Assembly (NCBI GenBank): GCA_951640195.1 | Contig: OX621168.1 | Coordinates: forward strand, 1,116,001 to 1,180,000 | Reading direction: 5' to 3' | From: Porpolomopsis calyptriformis | Taxonomy: Eukaryota > Basidiomycota > Agaricomycetes > Agaricales > Hygrophoraceae | Length of the DNA stretch: 64,000 bases | Shown here: positions 36,999 to 51,439 of the stretch, in pieces | How positions within the stretch are numbered: position 1 is the stretch's first letter | Layout: each line of letters starts with the position of its first letter | Notes under the pieces: generated by a model | Told to the model about the DNA's origin: nothing | Databases searched by the model: none | Seen by the model: the letters and a program-made list of their open reading frames with translations, nothing else | Position numbers and translations under genes: made by a program

Positions 36999-39406
36999 AT
37001 GGACACTCTCAGCTTTGGTGATAATTCTACCGTCGTAGGCGACGCAGGACCCTCCCTTCGAAGGGACCGTGAAGACCCGTTTGCTAAATCCACCATCGCA
37101 TCACCGAACGGCCATGTGGCCCCCAGGTACAATAAGACTTTCGTGAAACGTGTAGACTACACGGCGGAGGAAAGACCGTTCTTTATCAACATCGATAAAG
37201 ACGGCTTGATTGTTGCCTTGCAGAAACTCGACCAGCAACTCGTGGACGTGAGTTGGCTTCTTTCGCCAGGCATCACCCTTCTCACTTGGTTTTTAGTCCG
37301 GTAGGCCCCACCTGTTGTCGAGAAAGGTCAGGCTGTAATGGAGTCCAAACTCGTTGACCATCCGCGACTCACCTTCATTACTTAGCAACCCACAGACTGG
37401 ATTGGGGAGGAAATTATCCCGGGTCGTTTTGGTATAATCAACCATGGTGGTTTGCCAAAGATCTTGACGCGCCCGGGTCGGTACCCTGGTTTCCCCCTAC
37501 GTAATTGGTGGGCAAGAAAGTGGTGTGGGACACAAGGACGTATGTGACTGGCGGTACTTTCTCAATACTTTCTCACAAAATCTCATTGATTCAGTTTCGG
37601 ACACTGTCATTGAATTTCTAGGGTTGACGGTCGTTCAGGTGTCGCAGAATCAGGTAAGCATTTTTTCCCCCCTATACTCCATTCTCTTATCCCTTTTTTA
37701 TTAGGCCGCTGTTGTCAAAGACCCTCGAAACCGTGTATTCGTTTGCGTGAACACAGGATTTGTTGCCTTTGCTATCGAAGGCACGTATAAAGTTCTGGCT
37801 ATCGTCGACCAGACGCACCTTCCGACTCAGGTGAAGGATCGCATCACTGGAGTTACACTCGGATCCACACATGAGGTCACCATGAGGAGTCGCACAGGGA
37901 GCGGCGAAGAGAAAGACTATATCGTGGTCCTCTTGTAGGTTCCTACTCTATAACTTTCCCTCTCATTTTTCGAACGGTTCTTCGCAGCTTGAATATCCCC
38001 GCAAGCAACTGCGCCATTCTTCAGAAAGGTGATGATCTTGATCTGCTTCCTGCCGGGCAGCACTACATCACCGATCCGAATGTTACTCTCCGTGGGCTTT
38101 ATACACTCGGAGAGAATCAGCTGGAGATGCCCACGAAAGATATGCACGTATCACATCTACAGAATGACGGGAATGATGCTCATTGACTGCATACAGATTC
38201 ACGAGGGACCAAGTACCCGTCAGCTTGACGATCTATCTCAAGTGGTCGGTATCCCTCTGATTGCACTAATCAACTTCTTGTCTTGACCACAACGTCTTAG
38301 GCAACTCACAGAGCCGCTCAAGCTTACTACCCATGGATATAACACACCTTACGACGCTCTTCGGTTTGTATCACAGATTTTATCATTAATATAGGCCTTC
38401 TAACCATGTTTTTAATTTCTCAGTGACAAGACACAATCTATCCTGACTCAGATAGTCGCTCACCGTGTGTTATACGATCAAAAGCATGGTCTCTTATTAT
38501 TGACCCTCCCTACTAGTTGACTACAGCGCAATGGTTAAGCAACGTTCCCTCGGGCCGGACAACCTGGATGACGGTACAGATGCCTCCTCCGCATTCCTTG
38601 ATGCGTTAAGGACACGGGCTATGGATGAGATGCATGTCGCAGCTCTAGAGTACGGTATTGTGCTGAAAGACCTGGGTATGTCAACACACGACGCTGTTAC
38701 CCTAGTGTCTCACCGCTAATGTCTTCCTGCAGCCGTCATCGACAGACAATTCAAGGGTATGGCGAACCAGCGGAACTCGGAAAATTCAAGTCATTTATGA
38801 GTTTTCTTTACAGGTGAAATTGCAGCGTCCATGAGCAAGCTCACCACTCGCGCGTTGCAGGCCCAAGTCGAAGCCGCTGTATGCCTTTTTGGCTAGTGAA
38901 CTTTTTCGGGAACATTACGTTGACGCTGTCTTCCATCTAGAACGTTGATCGGGAGAATAGCAATAAAGTCAAGCAAGAAGAGGGTGCACTCTCTGTTGCT
39001 CGCATCAAGGCAAAGGCGCTAAATGTCAGAATCGCTCCTTCCCCCCATTCACCCGTACTTTGCTTATCTTCTGATGGTGCAGACAAAAGCCGACGCGGAG
39101 GCGTATGCCATCATAGCAGCTGCTAAAGCACAGGCAGAACGTGTGAAAATAGAAGCAGAAGCTCAAGCAGAAGCCACCCGTCTTGCTGCGGAAGCTGAAG
39201 CTGAAGCTATCCGTATCAAAGCTGAAGCTGACGCGCGTGTTGTCGACCAGTTTGCGAGAGAGATGGAGCTTAAGCGTATTGAGGTGCAAAAAGTGAGGGC
39301 GTATGGATCCAAGACTGTATTTGTGCCGGAGAGTCAGACGGGGCCGATCAGTAATGCGATGGCGGTGGGGCTTGCGGCTAGTCTAGGAGCCGAGGCGAGG
39401 AGGTGA
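36999..39406 (+). CDS. SPFH/band-7 domain protein
   Basis: Membrane-associated scaffold of the stomatin/prohibitin/flotillin superfamily; the specific role is unknown. A hydrophilic N-terminus (MDTLSFGDN) precedes segments FGIINHGGLPKILTRPGRYP and QAAVVKDPRNRVFVCVNTG. The band-7 core includes FTRDQVPVSLTIYLKW and LTEPLKLTTHGYN. The C-terminal part is an Ala/Glu/Lys coiled coil (about 39090-39280, AEAQAEATRLAAEAEAEAIR) ending SNAMAVGLAASLGAEARR. There are at least ten introns, with clean phasing at those inspected. It has no obvious N-terminal hydrophobic anchor, so it may attach by acylation or hairpin insertion (inference). Confidence 0.85.
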
Positions 39407-39730
39407 GTGGTGGACGATTTTAGTTTGTTTATCCTTTCTTTCTGCCGTTTGTGAAAATTTCGAAACACTCCTCTCCTTGGACTCTGTGCCCTTAGTGGTA
39501 TTCACACTCATTCCACTCTTGATCTCAAATCAGCTACATATATACCACGCTTGTTTACTGTACCCAGTCAATTTCAGCCACTTTAATTCCAACTGCGCAT
39601 GCTATTTGGTCTTATTTGTTCCACTCCAGTCATTTCACGCGTTTGCCTCACTCTACTTCAACCCCTTCTTGCTTTCACTCCATCGCTCACAACCCACATT
39701 TAATTCTCTTCACGCCGATTAGTCTTCGCC

Positions 39731-40333
<603 letters not shown>

Positions 40334-41134
40334 TAGCCTGGTCTCGGACACTTCCGAAGTTCGCCACTCAACACAGCCAGAGGACAAGGCGATTGAGTGT
40401 GAAAATAGACGATGTGCCCCGATTTTTCCACCTTTCTGCCATCTTCGTTCCTGTTCTTTGATTTCGCTATTTCGGTCTTTTTTTCTTACTCCATGCGCCA
40501 ATTGTGTACTTTTTAAATCATTCTATAGTTCTCACTGAACTGGAAATGATTTCTTCATGTGCAGGATCCCATGCAGGTTACATGGTGAATTCACATGTAA
40601 GTATTACGGAATGGCGCTGGAAACTGGAGCAGCTCTGAGAGATTCACCCTTTCGTTTTCCTGCCCAGTCCCATTTTGACTGAGGATATATTAGGGTACTT
40701 GTCAAACAATACAATAATGCGTGAGTTGACTTACATCGGCCGCCTGGGCAGCGAAATAGATGGCTCCGGGTACGAGCAGAACCCCCCACAGGGCTACCCA
40801 AGTTGTCCGCCGCGTGAATCGAAAATGTCTATAAACATCTTCGCGCTAACGATGGTGGTTCATGAAAGCAAATCGGCGAGTAAGATGAAGGAAAGCTACC
40901 ATATGATCCCATCGCTCGATTGCAGGATCCACCTGGCAAAATCGAGGTCAGATTGCAGATACAGGTTGCACAGTGCACAATACTTTGACAAATCCTAGAT
41001 TTCCATGACGGTCAACGAGGCTGTCCAGCGATGAGAAACGAGAGGTTTACCATGGCCGCCCATCGTGGGGAAGAGTCTTGTGGAGTATTTGGTTCTCGTT
41101 CCCACGCTACCATCCTCATCCCCTCTTCTGTGCA
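40334..41134. other. Intergenic, no gene seen
   Basis: About 800 bp between ATG8 and the splicing-factor gene. Only short, unsupported frames on both strands. Confidence 0.45.
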
Positions 41135-44018
41135 ATGGCTTACGGTCGTGATTGGGATAGAGGGAAGGGCGCTTGGGATGACACCGGCGCCTGGGGCGAT
41201 GTTGGTGGAAGAAACGTACGCTCTCGGGAAGAAGACTATCAAAACGAAGGCAAGCGAAGGAAATACAACACTGCGGTAATAAACTCTTTTTTTTATTTTT
41301 ATTCAATGTGAAAAGCCAATGTCCTCCAGGGTTACGACCTCTCTCAGGCGCGCGACGAGAATAGCTCATACGATGCAACAACTTCAGCCATTCAAGACGA
41401 TCGTCCATCTAGAGGGTTTGGCAAGAAACGGCTGACGCCGAGCGAGCCAAGTCCCCACGTTATCTTTCTTGGTCTGGATCCAGACTTCACTGAGGCGGAT
41501 GTCTGTCGACTTCCTCATGTTCTTGCCATGATCTTCACGTCACTGAAGCGGTATCCTACCCGTAGCTTCAGGCCTATCTCGCCAGCCACGGCTGCACTAT
41601 AGAAACGGTCACGATCATACGAGAAAGATCAACAGGCACTTGACCATTTTGTATCCACTCTTGCGTGTGCATTGACCTGACTCGCGGTTGGATTTCGAAG
41701 GTGTCTCCAAAGGGTTCGGATTCGCTCAGTTCGCATCTGTCGACCACGCTCGGGCCTTTGTCGATCCTCTCTTTCCCTTTATCCAAATCCCGCCGCCGGC
41801 GTCCCACGGAGCTTCAGCCACGGCCGCGTTCTACAAAGCGCTTGAAACCGGACTGCCCCACAGCGGCCGCAGAGTGAAGATCGACTACTCGCAAAGTGCC
41901 ACCCCTCACGAAAAAAACCGTCTGAATCGGCAAAGCGCGAACGACGGTACTCGGGATATCGGGAACTCTCAGGCACCGGTGTTGCTTTTCAGAGGACTCG
42001 ATCCACTCTCTGGTCCTCAGGCGATCGCTCAAGCTATGTACTCCTCATCCGGGCCTGGAAAGAAAGGCGCCAAGGGTATGAAACGAATCATTCTGATCAA
42101 GGATAAAGTCACTCTGGCCAGTTTCGGGTTTGCGTTTGTGGAATTTGTTGATATTCAGGTAGACTGGCATGCTCTGAGGCCGCCAGAGCAACTTTTGATT
42201 GATGCGTTACCTTTTTTATTTATCTTTTTACTGTCTCCTCTAGTCGGCGTCGGCGGTGTTGGCAGCGACCATGTCTCCTCAGATTCACCCGTCTGGGTTT
42301 CGTATTTCTGATCGTCCCGTTGCTGCTTCTTTCGCACATCCTTACTCCTTTCAGCCTGCTGCAGATCTCATGCTTCGCGATGAGGCGTGTCTCGCCTCGT
42401 CAGTGGCATTGGGAGGGGCCGAGGGTACCTGGGTTAGGTACTGGGACGAAGCGACAACGATTGCGATGTTACAATTTGAAGTCGAGGAGCCCGTGTTACC
42501 GGCCGAGGCTGTGAAGGATAAAAAGGAAAAACGGAAGGCGAAAGGTTTGGGGTGACGTGTGATGTAGTCTGCTCATTTCTCACCATGCTGCTCTAGGTAG
42601 TGGTGGTGAATCGGACATGAGAGCACCTCCTGCTTTTGCTGGAGCTTCAACATTGCCTGTGTCGGATAAGCCGGTGACACTCAGCTTTAGCAAAGGTGTT
42701 GGGGTCAAGTCAGCCACGAAGGGACCTGGTAAGTTATTCTGCCTTTTTTTTTTTTTTTTTCATGATCTGCAAGTTCCTGGTTTAGGTCTGGCGCCACCGA
42801 AAGCACTTCCATTAGGTTTCTCATCTGCGGATGAACCATCAACGTCCAATCCGTTCGAGGAGAACGAGGACCAGTGGGCAAACTCGGAAGATAATAAACG
42901 TTGGTGATTCGGATCGAATTAAGCATCAAAACTAAATGGTGTCCAGATTCTGCGGCGAAGAAAGTGGCACCTCTGATTGCAAGTAAAAAGGTGACGTGTT
43001 TAGAAATGTGGGGAAATAGGATGGATGCTAACAAGCCTATTTAGACGGCGAACTTTATCAGCAAGTGGAATCAAGTGCAGGGCGAGCTGAGTGGTGATGT
43101 GGAGGTTAATTCTGGATCTAGTTCTGCTTCGGCTTCTTTGGTGGTATTTATCTTGGCCTGAGCTTATCTTGATGGATTACACACTGAATTTCTAGACGGC
43201 AAGCCCGAAAACGAGCGGACCAACGGCTGTTATTGGGAAAGCTGTATCGACAGCGGAACCTCAGGGGAAAGCGGGGACGCCGGAGGCGGAGTTGGAGTTC
43301 TCGGACGTGCACGCGTTGACGTGTCTGCTCTGCGCGCGTCAATTCAAGACATTGGATCAACTGCGGCGGCACAACAAGGACTCTGAACTACATAAGGTTG
43401 GTAAGGTTGACAACTTGGGGATGAGATTTGAAATGGGGTTTTAGAGAAATTTTAAAGACAGCAATTTGCGGGAGGTGGCGCGCCAGAAGACGATCAACGC
43501 GGCTCGGCAACATCAGGGGGGGATGGCTGACCAACCGAAATACCGTGATCGGGCGTCTGAGCGCCGGATTATGCACAATCAGCCTGAGACACCGTTGGGG
43601 AACGACAAAGAGAAAGCGGGGAAGAAGAGACAGGGGGAAGAAGGGCCTGCACCGCCGTCACCACCGGCACCGGTTGTGAATCCCGGTGAGGACGAGAATA
43701 ACGTGGGGAACAAGCTGCTGAAGATGATGGGGTGGAAGGAGGGAAGTGGGCTTGGGACGAGTGGAGAGGGGCGGGTTGAACCGATGTGGGTGCGGAAATG
43801 ACTTTGTGTGATTTGCGCTTACGAGAAGACAGACAAACGGCTATCTACGCACAAGGAGCAGGACTCGGAGCGAGCAAGGGTAAAGAAATTGGGAAATACG
43901 GAGAAGGATATACTGGATATGTGCATATGGCACAGGATGCGGTGAGTTAGTATCAGAAGATGGAGTTTGGAGATGATTAAGTGGATGGAAACAGGCGCGA
44001 GAACGATATGGTAATTGA
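41135..44018 (+). CDS. RBM5/RBM10-like RNA-binding splicing factor
   Basis: Predicted nuclear splicing regulator. Order of parts: an acidic/Trp-rich start (MAYGRDWDRGKGAWDD); a first RRM (HVIFLGLDPDF, then KGFGFAQFASVDHA); a second RRM-like region (APVLLFRGLDPLSG, then FGFAFVEFVD). A low-complexity linker follows, then a C2H2 finger near 43330 (CLLCARQFKTLDQLRRHNKDSELH). The G-patch starts at about 43705 (NNVGNKLLKMMGWKEGSGLG) and continues after an intron as IYAQGAGLGASKGKE. It ends ARERYGN, TGA at 44016-44018. RRM, zinc finger and G-patch in this order define the RBM5/6/10 group. Several introns are inferred. Confidence 0.87.
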
Positions 44019-44512
44019 GAGTGGTGAAAGCCGGGACAAGCAGGCCAAATCGCTGTCAGATAAAGTTGATTAAATTGAAACATGTTTGGATGATGATGAT
44101 GATGACTCGGGAGAAAGCGACCGGTTGTTGTAGAAAAAAAAACGTTTATTGGATATGAATCGGGTCTCTTACTTTTCATTTCTTATTATTCATTCACCGA
44201 ACGAAACGGACAACCCGGTCACTTGCCATCACAAACAGCTTATAGCCGAAATAGTTACCGTCTCTCCGCGGATTTATTTTTATTTTACTTGTTATTTCCT
44301 ATTTAAGTCTTACAAATTATGTAATTTAGATAGCTTCGGCAACTCACCCGGCTACTCCTTCCTCTTCTATCTCCTGCTCTCATACCATCACCACCCACCA
44401 CTCCCCCCTTTTCATCAACTGATCTTGCCGTCCCCGCCTCCCCCTTCCACTACCGACTTTCTCCTCCTCATTCTCCCCCTACTGATCTCCCAATTTTCTT
44501 TCCCAATTTATC
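44019..44512. promoter_or_regulatory. Promoter with CT-rich tract before the Zn2Cys6 gene
   Basis: From about 44340 to 44510 the plus strand is strongly pyrimidine-rich, ending just before ATG 44513. CT-rich tracts are common at fungal transcription starts. Confidence 0.5.
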
Positions 44513-47500
44513 ATGGACGACCACCCCACTCAAGACTCCCTCCAAGACCACACAAAGACATCGTCCGTCCCCGAATCTTTCCCTTTTCGTCCCCTCCTCA
44601 TTTCTTCCTTTAGCACCTCAAAGGCACCTGTCATCCGGGGTGCCAGAGCCTGCACCGTATGTCGCACGGCCAAAGTCCGTTTCCGTACACGATCACCACC
44701 TGCCCCCGTTAACTCTCCGTTTCAGATGAAATGTGTTGGCGCCGAGGACGGCCAAAAGCAATGTCAGCGCTGCAAACGCGCCAATGTCGAGTCAGCCCTC
44801 CCCCCCCTTCCCCCCCTTCCCTTCCCCGATCCCGTCCCTCACCCTCGCCAACAGATGCGTTTTTGAAAAACACCGACGTGGCCGTAAGCCCGGCTCAAAG
44901 TTCGTTCCCCCCCCCCAACGCTTTCGCATTCTAACCATATTCCCAGACTTTCCGAGGCCTCGAAAATGCTACGCCGCCTCGAGAAAGGCCTCAACAACGC
45001 AAAGCTCAAATCTCAATCAACCGACCCGACCAGAACTTCTCCGTTTCCCGTCTCTGAAACCCGTGGTACGTCTCAGACCTCCCATTACACGAGCATATTG
45101 CGACCCCTCGAACATTATCCATCCTCATCCCATACTCCCTTTCCCTCCAACGAACTACCTCCACTCAACCTTCCTTACCAAGCCGGTCAAGATTATCCAG
45201 CATCCAGTGCCGGTTCCCGCTCCATAGAAATGGAAGACGACGACGTCTACGATCACACCGATGATAGCCTCTTTCCCGCAAAGTTAATCAGAAAGGAGAG
45301 GCAAAGAGACTCTTTCTTCCAAACTATCCTCAACCCAAAGCCCGAAGCCCCCGCCTCCTCTTCCTCCATCCGGGGTGATTCTTTCCCCCCTCCGCCCTCT
45401 CACACACCCGCCCTCTCAACCACTCTCACAGACCCCATCTCCGCCGGTATCATCGACGACCACCTCGCAAAAGTTCTCTTCGACCTCTTCTTTTTGCGTC
45501 TAAACCCGTTCGCAAATCTCTTCGATCCTGCCCTCCATTCAGTCCCCTACGTCCGATCAAAGTGCCCTTTCCTATTTTCCACCATGATCATGGTAGCAAG
45601 CAAATTCTTCAGGACCGAACTCTTCAAATCATGTCAGAAGATGGCAACTGAGTTTGCCGGCCGGGCTTTTGTCGAATCTTGGAAACGAGTAGAAGTGATA
45701 CAAGCTTATGCTTGTCTTACCTACTGGAAAGACCCGGATGATAACGTGCGTCTAGAATCTCCACATTCTTCCCCCTTCCAAATAATTGATTTCCGATTCA
45801 GCGCACCTGGACCTACATTGGTCACGTGAGTCAACTTTCAATAAATTCTTTTTCTATTTTTGACGGGATTTGTTCCCACTAGGCATGTCGGTTAGCTGTC
45901 GAATTAGGTCTCAACCGTTTTGTTACCCGTCCCCCACCACACGAGACAGAGTTTCAAATGCGCGAACGTCGCAATCGTGAACGAACCTACCTCGTTCTTT
46001 TTGTCCATGATCGGAGTTTGAGCATGCAGACCGGTCGGCATTGGATGCTACCCGAGGTACGAGATACCCCCCTTCGATTGTCACCTTGAAACATCTCACC
46101 TATCTCCTCTAGGATGACATCATCAGGCATTCCATCAATTGGCACAAAGATACCGGTCATCCCGTTCGCCCCGAGGATGTTGTCGTCGCCGCTTTTGTTC
46201 AACTGCGTCGCATTGCTGTGCGTGTTGGTGACATGAAGATAATAACCACGCTCATGAAAGTTGACAGGCCGAAACAACTGATAGGTTCTATGCAGACAGA
46301 GCAGTGGCTGGTATTAGCGGTGACCCGAACTATGAGCTCTTGCTTCACAACTGTAATAGTAAACTTACCCAATGGGCCGAGACCTGGCGCCGCGAAATGC
46401 AGCGTGGTACGTCCTTTGAACGATTAGTTCTTGTCTCCCACTCATCTTGCACGACAGCGGGTGGTGACAAATTCCATTTCTCCTTCCTGAATTTCTTCTG
46501 CTTGCATGTGCGGTTGTTCTTGAACAGTTATGGCATTCAGTCTTGCGTGTCTCCAGTTCGTCTGATTCCCTTGGTCACCTCCGCACGCTCACGATCATTG
46601 TTATATCAGGGTAGCCGCACAAGTCCCAATACGGAGACATTGTCGGCGTGTTACACAAGCGCTATGGATTCTTTGAGAATTGCCTGTCACGAGTTTGCAT
46701 CCATGAGCATGTTGGTGAGCAGACGGCTTCATTTTTTGATGTACTCCCCAGAAACTCATTCCTCATCCCTAGCGCTACGGGCAAGATTCTATCACCGTCA
46801 TGACAGCGTACTCTGCCATATTTTTACTCAGGGTAACTACTCGTGTTGATACCACTCCCGTATATCTAACCTCGGTACATTAGCTCCTGCGCAGCCCAAA
46901 CATCATGGCAAATTTGCATGACGGAACGACTCATCAGGTGCACTCGCTCATTACGCAGACCGCGGATGCCTATCAAGACTCGTCGGCTTTATATCATGCC
47001 CGTTTCCTGCGTAGCCTCGTCGCGAATGAGATTTTTAATAACCGACGGAGCGAAGCCGAACGGTATGAAACGAGGCCTATGGATCATCGACTTCCAGGTA
47101 AGAGCTAGAACTCGTGTCCTTCCCGGTCTCAGAAGGGACGTGCCCTCCTAATTTTTTGCTCTTTTCTTTTTTAATCCCTGTGCATGGTTTTAGTGCCATC
47201 AACTGCTTCCAACGGCCACTCTCCACCGAATATTTACCGTCAACTCGCTTCCACATCTCACGAGCCATCTCCATCCTTCCAATTCCCGACATCTCCCCAC
47301 CTTCCCACTCACGCTGCACATCATCCTGCCAACAACGATTTTCCCGGAGGTAGTGGCAGTGGCAGTGGCAGTGGCAGCGGTAGCGGTAGCGGTGGTGGAC
47401 CGGTGTCCTACCCGGCATCATATTCGGGTAATAACGTGGGTTTCCCTATCGCACAGCATGCTTCCGAGCTTGATGCGCAATATTGGAGAAATATGTTTTT

Positions 47501-47777
47501 GGAGCTCGGGTTTGGGCAGGCCGTCGACTCAACGACAACGGCTCCGGGGACGAGCGTTCCGACGGTCAGTGACGATATCAGGAGCGCTGGGAGCACGACT
47601 GGGTCACCATCACCGTATCATGGTGGTGGGGGCCTTCAGCCGCCGTTAGGGGCGACTCACCATCATCCCAGCCAGAGTCATCACCATCAGAGTCACGGTC
47701 CGCCAGTGTATCACCACCACCACCCACGTCATATGCACCCTCCACCATCCCCCGCAGGACCGGGTTATGGCCATTGA
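44513..47777 (+). CDS. Zn2Cys6 fungal transcription factor
   Basis: Binuclear zinc cluster regulator. The cluster, assembled over three exons, is C-x2-C-x6-C-x9-C-x2-C-x6-C (ACTVCRTAK, then MKCVGAEDGQKQCQRCKR). It is followed by the basic linker EKHRRGRKPGSK and a coiled coil (MLRRLEKGLNNAKL). The middle homology region (about 45440-46330) has GIIDDHLAKVLFDLFFLRLNPF, ACRLAVELGLNRF and RRNRERTYLVLFVHDRSLSM. The C-terminal part is low-complexity: a Gly-Ser repeat, then a His/Pro-rich tail ending GPGYGH at 47777. At least seven introns are inferred, with less certainty between 46400 and 47200. Targets are unknown. Confidence 0.87.
47349..47398 (+). repeat. GGYAGY microsatellite encoding Gly-Ser repeats
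   Basis: Eight or so tandem hexamers of the GGCAGT/GGTAGC type, in frame as alternating Gly and Ser in the transcription factor tail. Confidence 0.85.
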
Positions 47778-48487
47778 TGTGCGTATTTATAACGAACTTA
47801 TGGCGTCTTTGTTTTTCCTTCTTTTTTTCCCCCTCATACTGCATATCCCTCGACGCTTTTTTGTCTATTCATAACTTTCCGTAGGCTACCTTCCGAGCCA
47901 TGGAAGGTACCGCGCAGAGGCCTTGTGGGCCTACTACTACCACCATTAATACTACAATATCTTGTTCAAGTTAAATCACGCGTCTCGAGACTCGCAATGG
48001 CTCCGTTCCAGGACCTTGCCCATTGTTCTTTTTTGGCTTTTCTACAACATCCTCTCATAGATCTTGCACGTTTTTCTCTTGATTCTTTTTTGTTAGTTCA
48101 TGGAATGCTTTTGTGTGTAGGATGCGCTGTATTTTTAAGTCAGGGACACTTTTTTGTGGTCTGTCAGCAATGTGTACGAAATATCCTCGCTTGCTGTGTC
48201 CCAAATCCCCACTTGAGGTAGATTAAGATAGATTCATTTGATCCATTAACTCCGTTAAAGCCAATGAGACAAACAGACATATGAAATAATGAAAAAGGCT
48301 CAAGATTTGATGGATCTGACCCCTCTCCTCAAGATAAAATTTGCAACACTAGTCTGGCCCAGGCACATACGCCCCGAGATCTTCGAATTTCCTGAATCTG
48401 AAGTTAAAAAAATAAAATCATAAGCGAATGGCTGTTCACCTCAGGAGTTCGTTGGCGTCATGTGCCCATATCACATCACCCTCTCTC
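47778..48487. other. Convergent intergenic region
   Basis: T-rich DNA holding the 3' ends of the transcription factor and NUP37 genes. No gene is recognised. Confidence 0.4.
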
Positions 48488-50079
48488 TCATGGATCTACG
48501 CCAATTGAAAATACGACGAGCCGGCGCCCGATGGCGGTTGCTATCCGGGGTATGCCGCGTACGGCCAGAAAATCAAAATCATGCACAAAGTGTGGCGGAG
48601 AGCTGATTTTGAATGCGGTCGGCTGTGCGTTGACGTGGAGGGCGTTGTGCACGTGGATGGCGGCGCCCCGGTGGGGCGATTGTGTTGAGATGCCAAAGAT
48701 GTCTGGGTGGGTGGGGCACCACCTTGGTGTTTGGCGTGAGAGGAAAAAGAAAGGGGAGGAACGTATGAGAAAGGGGGGCGAGAGGGGAGGAGGAGGATTG
48801 GTTGGTCACCTGAATCGATGTCCCCCTTCTGGGAAACTGGTACCTGTTGCGTTCGGCTTGCCGCCGTGCAGGTTGGAGACATCCCATACGGAGAACTTGG
48901 AACCGTATGTGGCGCCAATACTGAAACCCGCCAATGGGCGTGGGAAGGGACCGTTAAATCGATTTCGCGGATGCAGTGGAACATCAATAGAGACTCACTT
49001 ACATATCAGGAGTATCTTGCCGCCATGCTGCCGACCCTGACCATTGGACTGAGTGGCGTGTTGGATTTTCAGAGTATGCGTTGGGCTCGACTAGCTCGAG
49101 GAGATTGGGGTGATACCAAGTTTCCTCTGGTCCCCCTAGTTCATCTTCTCCCTCGAGCTCTTGTTCTTGACTTTGCCTGCCGTCTTCCGGATCGGACCGC
49201 CAATCTGTGATGAAAACAGAACCATGAGAGTCTGAGACTAGAAACTCTTTGCTGCTGGAGATGTGGGCGTTGACGGTCAGGAGCGGACGCGAGAAGGCGA
49301 TCACGTAGGCTGTTGGCTGAGCTCGGGTTTCTAGTAGCGGTGAGATGGACGGCTCCGCGGCGGTTGGGGAGTGGGTGGGAGTCTGGAAAGCTGGAGGAAC
49401 GTCGTGGGCTGGATACAAATCCCAGATCATGAGCGTTTTATCTGAAGAGGGGTCAGAAGCTGCATGTGTTGGGGGTGACGAGGGATACAGTACGTACCGT
49501 CTAGTGGAGAGAGAAATTAAAATGTGAAGGGAAGGTGAAATTAAAGTGACAAATTCACCTGATACTGTCGCAACGTACCGGGTACTGTCTTCACCTCTGC
49601 CACCACAAAAAGTGATGTCGTTGACTCTGCCATGGTGTCCACTCAACCCCCCGCCGAATGGGAAGATAGACTCTTCTTCTTCGTGAGATTTTGTGAGGAT
49701 ATGGAGACCGAAATCTGCAGTCACGGCTGCGAGTCTGGACGGAGAATAAAGCTCGTAAGTAGGCGATGGTCGAGACGATAGAGGACAAACTCAATCAACC
49801 ACTCATCGCCACGTGAAGGGGAAACTGTTCTGGAAGACCACGCCACTGCAGTGACTCTCGTCCCTGTGTGAAACGACGTGAGGAGTTTGCAGTCGGTCTG
49901 GCTCTGAAAAACACGCGTTGCTCAGTTCTGGACAGGGATAGAACGAGACAACTAGGATTTACGATCTGGAACACATCTACAGAACGCTCGCATCCTGCTG
50001 CAACAAGATCTGTAGCGTCGTCGTTGTGGCAAGCGCGGAGGACATAAATTTCGGAGGTGTGCAAGTGGTAAATGTCCAT
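48488..50079 (-). CDS. NUP37: Nucleoporin NUP37-like WD40 protein
   Basis: Small beta-propeller subunit of the Y-complex (Nup107-160) of nuclear pores. It starts MDIYHLHTSEIYVLRACHN with ATG at 50079. Blades include VTAVAWSSRT, GHHGRVNDITFCGG, DKTLMIWDLYP, and EFLVSDSHGSVFITDW. After an acidic insert comes PNLLELVEPNAYSENPTRH and WSGSAAWRQD. The next exons read GATYGSKFSVWDVSNL and GGKPNATGTSFPEGGHRF. The end is near VHDFDFLAVRGI, with a stop at 48488 if no further splice occurs. The combination of LVEPNA and SVWDVS regions suggests Nup37 rather than a generic WD40 protein. Identification is by resemblance. Confidence 0.75.
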
Positions 50080-50270
50080 TTTGTCCGAGTGATGTTGTTT
50101 GTATTTGTTATAATGAGAGGCTGTTGAACAACAACGCCAAAGCTTATCACACGCGTTTTTGGCGCTCAAGCCCCCTATCGATCTTGATAATCAGCTTTGA
50201 AAGTAGCAACTGTCCACTCCCATCTTGTTTCGGGTCACAGCTCAAGTAGACCATACTTGTTTAGTCCGTC

Positions 50271-51206
<936 letters not shown>

Positions 51207-51439
51207 ATCGTATACATACCCATTGACAACTTTTGCTCCTTTGATGGTCTTGGCTAGAATTCATGGTAGTCTCTGTATCCAATCATGTATATACAGTCAA
51301 TCCGGTTTTTCTTGAAGCAAAGCAAACAGCTGTTCCTCCTCTGTTTATGAGAGATATGACGCCATCTGTGCAAAGCTGGTGTGCCCCCACATCGTCCTCG
51401 TCCTGTGCAGAATGAATCAGCCAAGGCCAACCGCTTAAC

